This document shows, piece by piece, positions 24,778-33,272 of a stretch of 35,800 bases of DNA. This DNA is from Streptosporangiaceae bacterium (GTDB lineage Bacteria; Actinomycetota; Actinomycetes; Streptosporangiales; Streptosporangiaceae). The notes beneath the pieces were generated by a model, which was not told the DNA's origin, did not search any database, and worked only from the letters and a program-made list of their open reading frames with translations. The stretch is taken from positions 1 through 35,800 of the forward strand of contig JAOPYH010000014.1 in NCBI GenBank assembly GCA_025964715.1, written 5' to 3'. How positions within the stretch are numbered: the stretch's first letter is position 1; each line of letters opens with the position of its first letter. The position numbers were made by a program, and so were the translations under genes.

Positions 24778-27700
24778 ATGGGAATGGAGATCCCGGGCGA
24801 GGTCAAGTGGCTCTCGTGGATTATCGGACAGGACTGGCCGGAGGGCGACGAGACGGCCATGCGCCGGCTCGCCACCACCTGGGAAGAGGCCGCGACCGGA
24901 GTCGATGACCTCACCGGAGACCTCCAGGGTTCGGCGAGCCGGGTCCTGAGCTCGGTCGATGGCCCCGCCGCCGAGCAGTTCCGTACTTTCTGGGAGCAGT
25001 TCGTCACGACGGACCCCCAATACCTGCCAAAACTCGCTGAGAAGTGCCGGGGCCTCGCGGAGGAATGCAACAACGGCGCGAATGAGATCGAGTACGGCAA
25101 GTACATGTTCATTGCCCTGCTCATCATGACCGCGATCGAGATCATCATGCTGATCGAGGCCGCGTTCGCCACCTTCGGGGCATCGGCCGCCGGCATCCCC
25201 GTGGTCGAGGTGGGCGCCCAGGTCATCTCGCGGTCGATCGCGCGCGAGCTGCTGACGGCCATCCTCAGGGGCGCCGCCCGCGGCCTGCTGGAGAACGTCG
25301 GCCTGGACGTTCTGATCCAGGGCATCCAGATCGCCGAGGGGCACCGCGACGGTCTCGACCTTGCCAAGACCGGCAACGCCGCACTCGACGGCGCGATGGG
25401 CGGAGCGATCTCGGGCGGCATCGGCCATGGCGCCGGGAAGATCCCCGGCCTGTCCGGCGGTGACTCACCGCTCGGCGGCATCGTGCGCGGCGTCATCCGC
25501 GACGGTGCCTCGGAAGCCGTGTCCGGCGTGGCATCCACCGTCGCGAGCACCGCGATCCACGGCGGTGACCTGAGCCCCGAGGCGCTCGCCAAGGCGGCCA
25601 CCTCGGGCGCCTTCGGCGGTGCGGTCGGCGGAGCCAAGGAGGGCATGCACGCCGGCGGCCACGGCGGAACGTCCGGCGGCAGCGACGGTAGCAGTCCACC
25701 GGTTCCGGGTGAGGGGGGCTTCAGCGGCGGTTCGCGGTCCGGCGGGAGTTCGGACGGCGGCGGGTCGGGTGGTGGCTCACAGGGCGGCGGTGCCGGAGGG
25801 TCCGGTGGCGGCTCGCATGACGGTGGCTCACAAGGCGGCGGTTCGCAGGCCGGCGGTCAGCACTCGGCCTCGGGCGGCGGCGGGCACTCCGGCGGTGAGT
25901 CCGGCGGCGGGGGCGGCACGTCCTCGGGTGGCGGCGGCACCCAGGGCGCCGGCACGTACGGAGCCGAGGGCGGCACGAACACGTCCTCCGGCAGTACGGG
26001 CTCGGACGGCGCCGCGCACTCGAGCTCCGCGGGCAGCGAGCCCGGCGGCGGTTCGAGCGGTTCCCACACGGGTGCCGACGGCGGTGGCTCGTCGGGCGGA
26101 ACTCATGCGGGCTCCCTCGGTGGCGAGTCCGGTGGCGGTTCTCACGCCGGCTCTGAGGGCGGGGGTTCCGGCGGGTCCCACACCAGTCCCGGTGGGGGAG
26201 AGCCCAGCGGCGGCTCGGGTGGCCACCAGACCGGCTCCGGCGGCTACGGCGACGGGTCTCAGACGACCTTGGCCAGCGCAAGTGGCTCCCACGACGGTGG
26301 AGGTGCTTCCCCGGCGAGCGGCGGTTCATCCACGCAGGACCCGTCCGCGAACCGCGTGAGCGCCCTGCTGGGCGGTGGCTCGTCCGGCCACGATCCGTCG
26401 TACAACCGCATCAGTGCCCTGCTGAACGGGGACCCCGGCGGGGGATCTCCCAGCGGAGGCGCGTCCCACGGTGGCGGGGGCGCTCCCGCGGGAGCCGCAA
26501 CGGGTGGGCTGCCGGGCGGCGGCGGCGGACCCGACCGGTCTGGTGGTACGGCCTCGCACGGGAACCGGTCCTCCGAGTCCGGAGGCACCGCCTTGTCGGC
26601 GGCATCCCACACCACTGAGGCCCCGGCTGGGACGGGCCGCGTGGGCAGCGAGACCACGCCCGGTGGAGCGCCACCGCACGGGGGCACCTCGGCAGGTGGC
26701 GTTCCGATGGCCCCGCCGGTCGGCGGCGGCACGCCCCCAGGCGGCGGGGGGCAGCAGCCGTCCTCGCGTACGGGCGGTGCTACCACGTCCGAACCCCGCG
26801 GCTCCCAGCCCTCGACGGGAGGCGAGCGCCCCACCAGAACCGGCACCGAGCGCCCGAGCGGGATGGGTACCGAGCGTCCCGGTGGTACGGGCGCGGAGCG
26901 GCGTGCCGGCACGGGCACTGAGCGCCCCGCCGGTCAGGCTACTGAGCGGCAGGCCGGCGCGGAGACGCGCACCCAACCTGGGACGACGGACGGCCGTACG
27001 CCTGCTGAGTCCTCTCCGGCGGCGCCCACCCCGGCCGAGACGCCGCAGCACGGCATCGAGCCACGCCACGAGGGTCCGGAGTCCGAGCACGGCGACGGCA
27101 CCTCTCGTGACGGTCCGGCGCAGGCGGATGCGCCCGACAGCCGTACGCCCGAGGAACAACTGCACGCGGCCGAGGCGGAGGCACGGCAGCTTCTCGAGCA
27201 GTTCGGATCGGACGCGCCGAGGGTCGACTTCACGTCCAATCCGATCGACCCGGCCGCCGCGCGCGCCATCAATGACGCGCTGCAGAGCCTGGCCGCCGAC
27301 TATCCGGGCACCGTCCGACAGCTCAACAACATCGGGTCCACTGACCCGGCCAATGCCTTCGTGCCGGGCGAGGGAACCCTGGCCTACGCGCTCACCAGCG
27401 GTCCTGACCAGGGTGTCTACGTCAGTCCCGAGGACTTCCGAAGCGCTGCGGACCTCAGCGCGGATGGCGCGGGGGAAGTGGCCGACGGCTGGACGGTACC
27501 CGGGGGCGGCGGTCCCGAGGGCGTCTTCAACCACGAGTTCGGACACCAGCTCGGCGAGCAGCTGCTCAACGACCCGCAGGCCCTGAACGACCTGAACCAT
27601 GCGGTGTCGGACGTGCTCGGCCAGCCGTACGACGCGTCGCAACCGCACGATGCGGCCACCGCGGCCGCGCTGGAGCGGATGCTGTCGGAGTACGGCGCGA

Positions 27701-30700
27701 CCGAGCCGCACGAGATGATGGCCGAGGCGTTCGCCGAGTACCGCGGCTCCGAGAACCCGCGCCCGCTGGCCCAGGCCATCGGCGGCGTCATGGACCAGCA
27801 CCTGCGCGCCCACGGGACGACCCCGGGCGACGGCAGCACCGGGGCCTCGGCGAGCGGCCACGATCCTCAGGCACGTCACGACGGCAGCACCGCGACCCGG
27901 CCGCCACACGAGGGTGCGGCACAGCGTCCGCCCGACGGCGCCTCTCAGCCCGGCGATTCGCACCAGCGTGATGCCGGGCCGCCGGCGAGCGACGGTGGGT
28001 CGGGCACCCCGCCACGGCCCGGAGACGTGCCCGCGCCGCGTGAAGGCACGCCACGAACACCGCATGACGGCGCGCCGCAGGCTCCGCGCCAAGGCGTGGC
28101 CCAGGGCGCCCGCGAGGGTGGTCCGCGATCACCTCACGACGGTGCACCGCGGACCTCGCACGACGGCGCGGTGCGATCCCCGCACGGTGTCGCAAGGACC
28201 CACGATCCGAGCACTCCGGCTCGCGGCCGGGACGGTCAGTCCCGCACCTCGGAGCATGGACGTTTCGATCGGCCGGCGGGACAGCCCAGCGGCCGACCGG
28301 GCACGTCGGAGCACGGGCCCGGTGGCCGTGGCTCCGAAGATCCTCACCTTCGGCAGCGGAGCGGTCCTCGCGCGGAAGAGTCAACGCCGCCCCCAGGGGA
28401 CGGAGCCCGGTCCGGCTCTGAGAACCAGACGCAGCCGAGCGACGGTTCGGCCAACAAGCCGCTCACACTCGGCGATGATGGTCGGCTCCACAGGGACGGG
28501 GACAAGGCCCACACGTACCGCGATGCCGATGGCACGCTGCACAAGAACGGCGACTCAGAGGGCTCTTACCGCACCGAGGACCAGAAGCTTCACTTCCACG
28601 GCGACGAGCCTGGCACGTTCCGTAATGACCTGACGCAGCAACTGCAGGGGGCGCTTGGAAGGTTCGTCAAGGACCCGCTCACGGAGCGCCCATATGACTA
28701 CACCGCCGAACCAGCAGAACCAAAGGATCACAACCCGAGCCCCAGCGCTAAGGAGAAGCTCGAGGGTCTCGCCGCAGAGCGTGACAAGCTGGTGGAGCAG
28801 CGTGCAGACCTCGCCAGGGAGATGGCGCCTCTTCGGGAGAAGCTCGGGATCCAAGACCCGAAGGCCTTGGTCGGCAAGGCCAAGCTCGACGCGACCGTCA
28901 CTTCCCTGCTCACGGACGCGAGCAACAATCCCCACCACACACCCGAGCAACGTGCCGAGATACGTGCGGCGGTTGAAGAACTTCGTGACAGGGCTCAGCA
29001 ACATAACCAGGCTCTCAAGGAACTGGTCCGCGTCAGCGAGAAAATGGGCATGGCCGGTGCCGAGGATTTCGCGACGAACAAGCGCGGCGGCACTCTCCTC
29101 ACTCCACGCTCAGATAAGCCGGGCACTGCGGGCACTCTCGATGTCGTCTCGTTCGCCCCAGGCCCGCCAGCGCGGCTGATCTGCGTTGAAGCGAAGGGTG
29201 GAGACTCCCAATTGGGCGGCCGGGTTGTGGAGTCTGGCAGGAAAGCCCAGCAGGGCAGCCCGGAGTATCTGAGCTGGATCCTCGCCCGCGATCCTGATCT
29301 AAGTGCTGCGCTGGAGGCCAATCCGCCCGTTCGTGACCAGATTCAGCAGGCATTGGAGAGTGGCACTCTCCAATACGAATACCACCGTATACATGCCGAC
29401 GTGGACGGCAGCCTCACCCACTCGGCGTTCAAACTCCGAAGGGAAGGCGAGCCGGCTTTCCGCAGCCCGGTCGCGGGCGTGCCCAGTGCCGAGAGTGGTG
29501 GGCCTGCAACACACCATGTCCGGCCTGAGACGGGTCCATCACACGACGGGGAGGCTCAGCCTGAAGAGCCCCATAGGCGGCAGCGTCGGACTGGCCCTTC
29601 CTCAGAGGAGCCGCAGCCACCGCCGGAGGAGTTTCGGCACGAAGCTTCCGGAGATCCTCAGACCCAGCACCACGACGGAGGCACGGACGCCGAAGCGGGC
29701 CCAGGCGAGGGTACACAGGACCCGGGCTCTTACGAGGGCGCCGACTCTGATGCCGCGGCCAAGGTTGCGGTCGCGGATCAGATCGGCAGCGCGTCTCCGG
29801 AACTCGCGACGGTGATCAACCACTTGCTCGACGATCCGCACCAGCTCAACCTGACCGCTGCGCTGCGGGACGCGGCCACCAGAGAGCAGACTCTCGCTCT
29901 GATCAGGCAACTCGCGGAGGGGGATGCCCTCGGGCCTTACGGTGGCGACCTCAACGGATTCCTCAGGGACAATCCGGGAGCCGGTCCGCTTTTCGAGCCG
30001 GTGCGCCATGAGGTGAACTACACCGAGGGTGGGGAATCTCGTAAGCAGGATTACGTGGAAGACGCCAAGAAGGCCGATCCGGCCCGGCAGGCTGGGCGCG
30101 ATCCCACACCTGAGCAGGAGGCGTTGGTCCGGGATTACGCACAGCGTCTCAAGATTGACGTCGAGCCGGCCGTACGGGAAGAGATCAACCGGATCATCGC
30201 TGATCTGGGCCTCGCAGACGAGGCGAGCTCGAACGTGCGGACCAAGGACGCCACCGGTCTGCATGACAAGGTCGACCGGATGACCGAGGGACGCCCAGGC
30301 GCGCCGGGGCGGACCGATTATCAGGTCGGGGACATCATCGATGCGGTGGGCGCTCGTATCACCGTGCGGGACATGGCCGGGCTGAACGCAATATACGAGC
30401 GGATTCAGAGCCACTATGGCGTCGGCGACGGTGGCAGGATTCTCGAGGTCGAGAACATGTACGCCGAGCCCAAGGCGAAGGCACCCGCATACCGGGTGGT
30501 CCCGATGATCATTAGCGTTCAGGTCAACGGGGTCCCCTACACCTTCGAGCTGCAGCTCACGACCCAGCGGGCGTCGATCGCCGCGGACATCGAGCATAAT
30601 TCGATCTACAAGCCCTACGTGCCGCTCTCAGCAGCTGAAGAGGAAGCGGTCGTCCGGGCCATGCGTGAGGCTGCCGCGCTTGACCAGCAGGAACCTCGGG

Positions 30701-30705
30701 GGTGA
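24778..30705 (+). CDS. type VII polymorphic toxin with peptidase-, nuclease- and RelA/SpoT-like domains
   Basis: A 1975-residue secreted effector. Order: WXG100-like/CpnT-like N-terminal helical region (1-100); hydrophobic segment (110-131); Gly/Ser-rich linker (about 292-680); GTERP repeats (about 682-730). Then a peptidase-like domain (about 790-1013) with HEFGH at 919-923 and downstream Glu 983 in AEAFAE, and a second linker (1014-1230). Three 17-residue repeats follow (1232-1282), a coiled coil (1324-1354), and a PD-(D/E)XK-like nuclease (core 1405-1556; Asp 1455, Glu 1471, Lys 1473). The C-terminal RelA/SpoT synthetase-like domain (about 1800-1960) has VRTK and K1831/R1834 (ATP site), DAVGARI with Asp 1855, AYR 1904-1906, and FELQLTT with Glu 1924. 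The canonical QxRT Arg is Thr 1928. Expected product: (p)ppGpp, (p)ppApp, or tRNA pyrophosphorylation. The following genes probably give immunity. Confidence 0.85.
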   Translation: MGMEIPGEVKWLSWIIGQDWPEGDETAMRRLATTWEEAATGVDDLTGDLQGSASRVLSSVDGPAAEQFRTFWEQFVTTDPQYLPKLAEKCRGLAEECNNGANEIEYGKYMFIALLIMTAIEIIMLIEAAFATFGASAAGIPVVEVGAQVISRSIARELLTAILRGAARGLLENVGLDVLIQGIQIAEGHRDGLDLAKTGNAALDGAMGGAISGGIGHGAGKIPGLSGGDSPLGGIVRGVIRDGASEAVSGVASTVASTAIHGGDLSPEALAKAATSGAFGGAVGGAKEGMHAGGHGGTSGGSDGSSPPVPGEGGFSGGSRSGGSSDGGGSGGGSQGGGAGGSGGGSHDGGSQGGGSQAGGQHSASGGGGHSGGESGGGGGTSSGGGGTQGAGTYGAEGGTNTSSGSTGSDGAAHSSSAGSEPGGGSSGSHTGADGGGSSGGTHAGSLGGESGGGSHAGSEGGGSGGSHTSPGGGEPSGGSGGHQTGSGGYGDGSQTTLASASGSHDGGGASPASGGSSTQDPSANRVSALLGGGSSGHDPSYNRISALLNGDPGGGSPSGGASHGGGGAPAGAATGGLPGGGGGPDRSGGTASHGNRSSESGGTALSAASHTTEAPAGTGRVGSETTPGGAPPHGGTSAGGVPMAPPVGGGTPPGGGGQQPSSRTGGATTSEPRGSQPSTGGERPTRTGTERPSGMGTERPGGTGAERRAGTGTERPAGQATERQAGAETRTQPGTTDGRTPAESSPAAPTPAETPQHGIEPRHEGPESEHGDGTSRDGPAQADAPDSRTPEEQLHAAEAEARQLLEQFGSDAPRVDFTSNPIDPAAARAINDALQSLAADYPGTVRQLNNIGSTDPANAFVPGEGTLAYALTSGPDQGVYVSPEDFRSAADLSADGAGEVADGWTVPGGGGPEGVFNHEFGHQLGEQLLNDPQALNDLNHAVSDVLGQPYDASQPHDAATAAALERMLSEYGATEPHEMMAEAFAEYRGSENPRPLAQAIGGVMDQHLRAHGTTPGDGSTGASASGHDPQARHDGSTATRPPHEGAAQRPPDGASQPGDSHQRDAGPPASDGGSGTPPRPGDVPAPREGTPRTPHDGAPQAPRQGVAQGAREGGPRSPHDGAPRTSHDGAVRSPHGVARTHDPSTPARGRDGQSRTSEHGRFDRPAGQPSGRPGTSEHGPGGRGSEDPHLRQRSGPRAEESTPPPGDGARSGSENQTQPSDGSANKPLTLGDDGRLHRDGDKAHTYRDADGTLHKNGDSEGSYRTEDQKLHFHGDEPGTFRNDLTQQLQGALGRFVKDPLTERPYDYTAEPAEPKDHNPSPSAKEKLEGLAAERDKLVEQRADLAREMAPLREKLGIQDPKALVGKAKLDATVTSLLTDASNNPHHTPEQRAEIRAAVEELRDRAQQHNQALKELVRVSEKMGMAGAEDFATNKRGGTLLTPRSDKPGTAGTLDVVSFAPGPPARLICVEAKGGDSQLGGRVVESGRKAQQGSPEYLSWILARDPDLSAALEANPPVRDQIQQALESGTLQYEYHRIHADVDGSLTHSAFKLRREGEPAFRSPVAGVPSAESGGPATHHVRPETGPSHDGEAQPEEPHRRQRRTGPSSEEPQPPPEEFRHEASGDPQTQHHDGGTDAEAGPGEGTQDPGSYEGADSDAAAKVAVADQIGSASPELATVINHLLDDPHQLNLTAALRDAATREQTLALIRQLAEGDALGPYGGDLNGFLRDNPGAGPLFEPVRHEVNYTEGGESRKQDYVEDAKKADPARQAGRDPTPEQEALVRDYAQRLKIDVEPAVREEINRIIADLGLADEASSNVRTKDATGLHDKVDRMTEGRPGAPGRTDYQVGDIIDAVGARITVRDMAGLNAIYERIQSHYGVGDGGRILEVENMYAEPKAKAPAYRVVPMIISVQVNGVPYTFELQLTTQRASIAADIEHNSIYKPYVPLSAAEEEAVVRAMREAAALDQQEPRG
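25651..26960 (+). repeat. low-complexity Gly/Ser then GTERP repeats inside the toxin gene
   Basis: Within the toxin coding sequence, roughly 1.2 kb encode irregular GGGS/GGSH-type repeats (about residues 292-680), followed by several imperfect copies of an eight-residue TGTERPxG unit (about 682-730). These are likely flexible linkers between the secreted N-terminus and the enzymatic part. The bias leaves all six frames open, producing large false ORFs here. Confidence 0.75.
28471..28623 (+). repeat. three tandem 17-residue repeats in the toxin
   Basis: Residues 1232-1248, 1249-1265 and 1266-1282 repeat with a strict 17-residue period of form DG.LH..GD...TYR. His 1238, 1255 and 1272, Asp 1242, 1259 and 1276, and Arg 1248, 1265 and 1282 are all in register. 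They sit just before the nuclease-like domain and may be a spacer or binding module preceding the toxin domains. Confidence 0.8.
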
Positions 30706-30709
30706 AACA

Positions 30710-31948
30710 GTGCCTGATGCGAGTGAGCCGCGTACCCGATACACGTTCTTGATCGGTCCTGCGTACGACGACGTGCTCCCGGCCTTCATGATCGACGCCG
30801 GGGACTACGCGGACCCAGAGGCCGTACACGCGGACGTCCTCGAAGCATCCGAGGTGCTGGCCTCGAACAAGGTCATCTCGGAGATGGTGACTGAGACTGT
30901 CCGACCGGGGGCTCCGCGCCCGACCTTGCCGTCGTGGGCGGGGTTTCGTGACGAGCACGTCCTCGAGGGGCGGATGGATGACACCATCCCCACCTCCTCG
31001 GGTCTCCGGCGGCCGGGCGGCTGGGAGCAGATGCAGAGCGACGTGGAAGGTGCTCGGTCTCTTTTGCGTGAGCAGCTCGCAGCGTTGGCGCGTTCGATCG
31101 TGCCGGGTGCCGAGCCGTACGTCATTGCCGACCGTGGTCCCGCGCGGCACGGCCGGGCTTGCGAGGATCTGTCGCAGGAGCGGTTCGGCGCCTCTGTGAC
31201 GGTGGGGCTACACCTCGGCGATCCGGAGATCGACGAGGTGATGCGCTCGGCCGCCGGGGTCCTGCGCGAGTTGGGTTGGCCGGTCGCTGAGCCACGGCAT
31301 GAGGGTCGTATGTATCGGCTGGAGGCAGAGCGTGGCGGCTATTCGGTGCTTTTTTCGGTGGATGAACGCTGGAGAACGGCAACTTTGCTGGGCCGGACAC
31401 CATTGTTCCAGGCCACCGATGACGGATCGATAAAGACCGCGCCTGAATCTCCAGGCGTTAGGATCAAGTCCATGAGCGAGTGGCGCTTTATGTCGGACCG
31501 GGAAGTCGCTGACCTGGTGACCGGCCTGTGGACGCTGGACTGGTCATGGCGGCCCGAGGAGGCCGAGCAGCTGGTCGACCGCTTCAGCTGGAAAGTCGTG
31601 CATCGTGGTAGCAGAAACCTCATGCTCGAGAACGAGTTCGGCCCCGGCTTCGTCGATGTCAACGCCGGTCGTGTCCAACGAATCATCGTCGCAGCCTCGA
31701 CCTTTGCCGACGAGAACACAACCGAGGGTCGTGCCTTCACGCAGGATGCGTTCGCCCGCGTCGTCGCCGCGGCGACTCGAGCTCTAGGTGAGCCGTCGAG
31801 CCGGAGACCAGGTGAGTTCCCTGAGGTGCGGTGGCGCGGCGCCGAGGCCACGGTCACGGTCAGGCGTTCTTCGGCCCAGGTCGACATCGAGCTTGCCACC
31901 AATGAATCGGTCGACGACGAAGATTGGGCTGCGAGCAGGGGGTTGTGA
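30710..31948 (+). CDS. probable immunity protein, two-part (C-terminal half DUF6301-like)
   Basis: A 412-residue soluble protein starting at the GTG at 30710, five bases after the toxin stop, with GGGGG seven bases before it. The N-terminal half (to about residue 245) has the pattern RHGRACED ... TVGLHLGDPE ... VLRELGWPV ... GYSVLFSVD, which I cannot assign. The C-terminal half starts MSEWRFMSDREVADLVTGLW and continues WSWRPEEAEQLVDRF, resembling DUF6301, a family usually found next to actinobacterial polymorphic toxins. The second half begins at an internal ATG (31471) that has its own AGGA, so it may be a fusion of two immunity genes or have an internal start. Direct succession to the toxin suggests immunity, perhaps to the peptidase or nuclease domain. 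Confidence 0.65.
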   Translation: MPDASEPRTRYTFLIGPAYDDVLPAFMIDAGDYADPEAVHADVLEASEVLASNKVISEMVTETVRPGAPRPTLPSWAGFRDEHVLEGRMDDTIPTSSGLRRPGGWEQMQSDVEGARSLLREQLAALARSIVPGAEPYVIADRGPARHGRACEDLSQERFGASVTVGLHLGDPEIDEVMRSAAGVLRELGWPVAEPRHEGRMYRLEAERGGYSVLFSVDERWRTATLLGRTPLFQATDDGSIKTAPESPGVRIKSMSEWRFMSDREVADLVTGLWTLDWSWRPEEAEQLVDRFSWKVVHRGSRNLMLENEFGPGFVDVNAGRVQRIIVAASTFADENTTEGRAFTQDAFARVVAAATRALGEPSSRRPGEFPEVRWRGAEATVTVRRSSAQVDIELATNESVDDEDWAASRGL

Positions 31949-31950
31949 GC

Positions 31951-32391
31951 GTGGAGTGGGATGTGTTCGCTCAGGCCTTGGCAGAGGAGCTACCGAACCT
32001 CCCCGAGGGTGGCCTGGTGGTCATTGCAGAGCCGGGCGAGGAGAAGTACGCGAGGTACACCCAGTTCATGCAGCGAGAGGACGAGCTTTGGGGTTATGTC
32101 GTGGTGAACTCGTTCCTGGACGAGTCCGCACGTGCCTCAGAGGAGGCCGAGCGGATCATCTCGGCGGCCGGTTGGCGGGCGCCTGAGCCCAGTGCCGGGC
32201 ACGATAACTGGTGGGCCGCATTGCCGTGGCCGGCGACCGCCGAGCAGTATCTCCACCTGACCCAAATGGTGGTCGCCGGGCTCCGTGATGGATACGGGAT
32301 CCCCGACCCTGGAGTCTTTCGTTACAAGGCATGGAACCGGAACACCGGCGAGGACCTCGACTTCCCCAGGCTCGGCCTGCCGCGCGACTGA
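31951..32391 (+). CDS. TY-Chap-like (YbjN superfamily) chaperone or immunity protein
   Basis: A 146-residue protein with the alpha/beta layout of YbjN-like type VII chaperones. It begins WDVFAQALAEELPNLPEGGL, then KYARYTQFMQREDELWGYVV, ASEEAERIISAAGWRAPE, NWWAALPWPATAEQYLHLTQ and MVVAGLRDGYGIPDP. The combination of an RYTQF strand, GW...P, NW and GLRD is what I associate with TY-Chap domains. These accompany secreted toxins, either keeping effectors soluble or acting as immunity proteins. The GTG at 31951 is chosen for AGGGGG eight bases upstream; a GTG at 31945 overlaps the previous stop. Family assignment is by pattern only. Confidence 0.6.
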   Translation: MEWDVFAQALAEELPNLPEGGLVVIAEPGEEKYARYTQFMQREDELWGYVVVNSFLDESARASEEAERIISAAGWRAPEPSAGHDNWWAALPWPATAEQYLHLTQMVVAGLRDGYGIPDPGVFRYKAWNRNTGEDLDFPRLGLPRD

Positions 32392-32439
32392 GCCAAGGAC
32401 ATGGGGGCTGCGGCGTGCGCCGCGCCATAGGGTTGGTGC

Positions 32440-33120
32440 ATGGGTCAGCAGAGTCGCGGTGATCGGGATGGCTCCTCGAGCTCTCTCACTGTGCCGATCC
32501 GGACCTTCGGGCCGCATCGGCGATGGAGTGATCTCCGGGCGAAGTTGGACGGCCGACTGCCGGAGCCGACCCTGGCCGAACTCGACCGGGCGGCGGACTT
32601 CGCGGTGGAGCGGCACGGCGACCAGAAGCGACCGGCGGGTGAGCCCTATCTGGAGCATCTGCTGGAGACCGTGGACGTGCTCACCAATGGCCCCGGCGTG
32701 ACCGACCGCGACGTGCTGGTGGCCGGGGTCCTGCACGACGTGGTCGAGGACACCGACACCACGCTCGATGAGGTCCGCGGGGCGTTCGGCCAGGCCGTCG
32801 CGGATCTGGTCGGCTGGGTCACCAAGCCGGACGCGGGCCCCGGTGAGGACAAGACGGCTGCCCGCCTGCGCTATCTCAGCTCCCTGGTCCATGCGCCGGA
32901 CGAGGTGCTGCAGCTCAAGCTGGCCGACCGGCTCAGCAACGTCCAGCGTCTGGAGACCCATCCGCGGCCGGCCAAGCGTGCCTCGTACTACGCCGAGACC
33001 GTGGAGCAACTTGTTCCGCTGGCCGCTCGCCATCCGTGGTACGAGCAGTGGTTTGGCGCGTGGCGGGAGAGGTACGCCTACCTCCTGGGCTCTGGATCGG
33101 ACCCGCACGCCCGCAGGTGA
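32440..33120 (+). CDS. small alarmone hydrolase (SAH), probable enzymatic immunity protein
   Basis: A 226-residue HD-domain protein matching the hydrolase half of Rel/SpoT and Mesh1. It has no synthetase, TGS or ACT domain. All catalytic residues have counterparts: Arg 64 (QKRPAGEPYLEH), His 73, His 99-Asp 100 (LHD), Glu 103-Asp 104 (VVEDT), and Asp 163 and Asn 167 (KLADRLSN). The spacings follow Rel (Arg to His nine residues, Asp to Asn four). FGQAVADLVGWVTK is also typical. Such Mn-dependent enzymes remove the 3' pyrophosphate from (p)ppGpp-type nucleotides and from pyrophosphorylated tRNA ends. Standing 48 bases after the TY-Chap gene in the operon of a RelA-like toxin, it is the obvious antidote. 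ATG at 32440 with AGGG upstream. Confidence 0.88.
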   Translation: MGQQSRGDRDGSSSSLTVPIRTFGPHRRWSDLRAKLDGRLPEPTLAELDRAADFAVERHGDQKRPAGEPYLEHLLETVDVLTNGPGVTDRDVLVAGVLHDVVEDTDTTLDEVRGAFGQAVADLVGWVTKPDAGPGEDKTAARLRYLSSLVHAPDEVLQLKLADRLSNVQRLETHPRPAKRASYYAETVEQLVPLAARHPWYEQWFGAWRERYAYLLGSGSDPHARR

Positions 33121-33130
33121 TGATCCGGAC

Positions 33131-33192
33131 GGCCGGGTTGTCCCGTGCGCTCAAGCAAGAGCCGCCGAATCGGCCGATCGGACAACCCGGCC
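33131..33192. terminator. inverted repeat after the hydrolase gene
   Basis: A perfect 13-bp inverted repeat, GGCCGGGTTGTCC (33131-33143) and GGACAACCCGGCC (33180-33192), with a 36-base loop, begins ten bases after the hydrolase stop. It probably ends the toxin-immunity operon. The long loop also allows a regulatory role for the following gene. Confidence 0.5.
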
Positions 33193-33272
33193 TGAGAGCC
33201 CGGCTTGTACGTTCGTCGGAACCGCACCCGCGGGAGCTGTAGCCGGCAACGCAACAAGGAGATCGAACGGTC

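Noticed and set aside
25650-26960. Periodic GGC/GGT-rich DNA as a CRISPR array or DNA repeat
   Set aside because: The periodicity comes from Gly/Ser codons in frame. There are no constant repeats with unique spacers.
25619-28092. Several long open frames on both strands inside the toxin gene
   Set aside because: The low-complexity Gly/Ser and Pro/Arg coding regions leave all frames open. Only the 1975-residue frame contains recognisable domains and proper start signals.
30070-30705. RelA/SpoT-like region as the housekeeping stringent-response enzyme
   Set aside because: There is no HD, TGS or ACT domain in the chain, and the domain is the C-terminus of a secreted WXG100-linked polypeptide.
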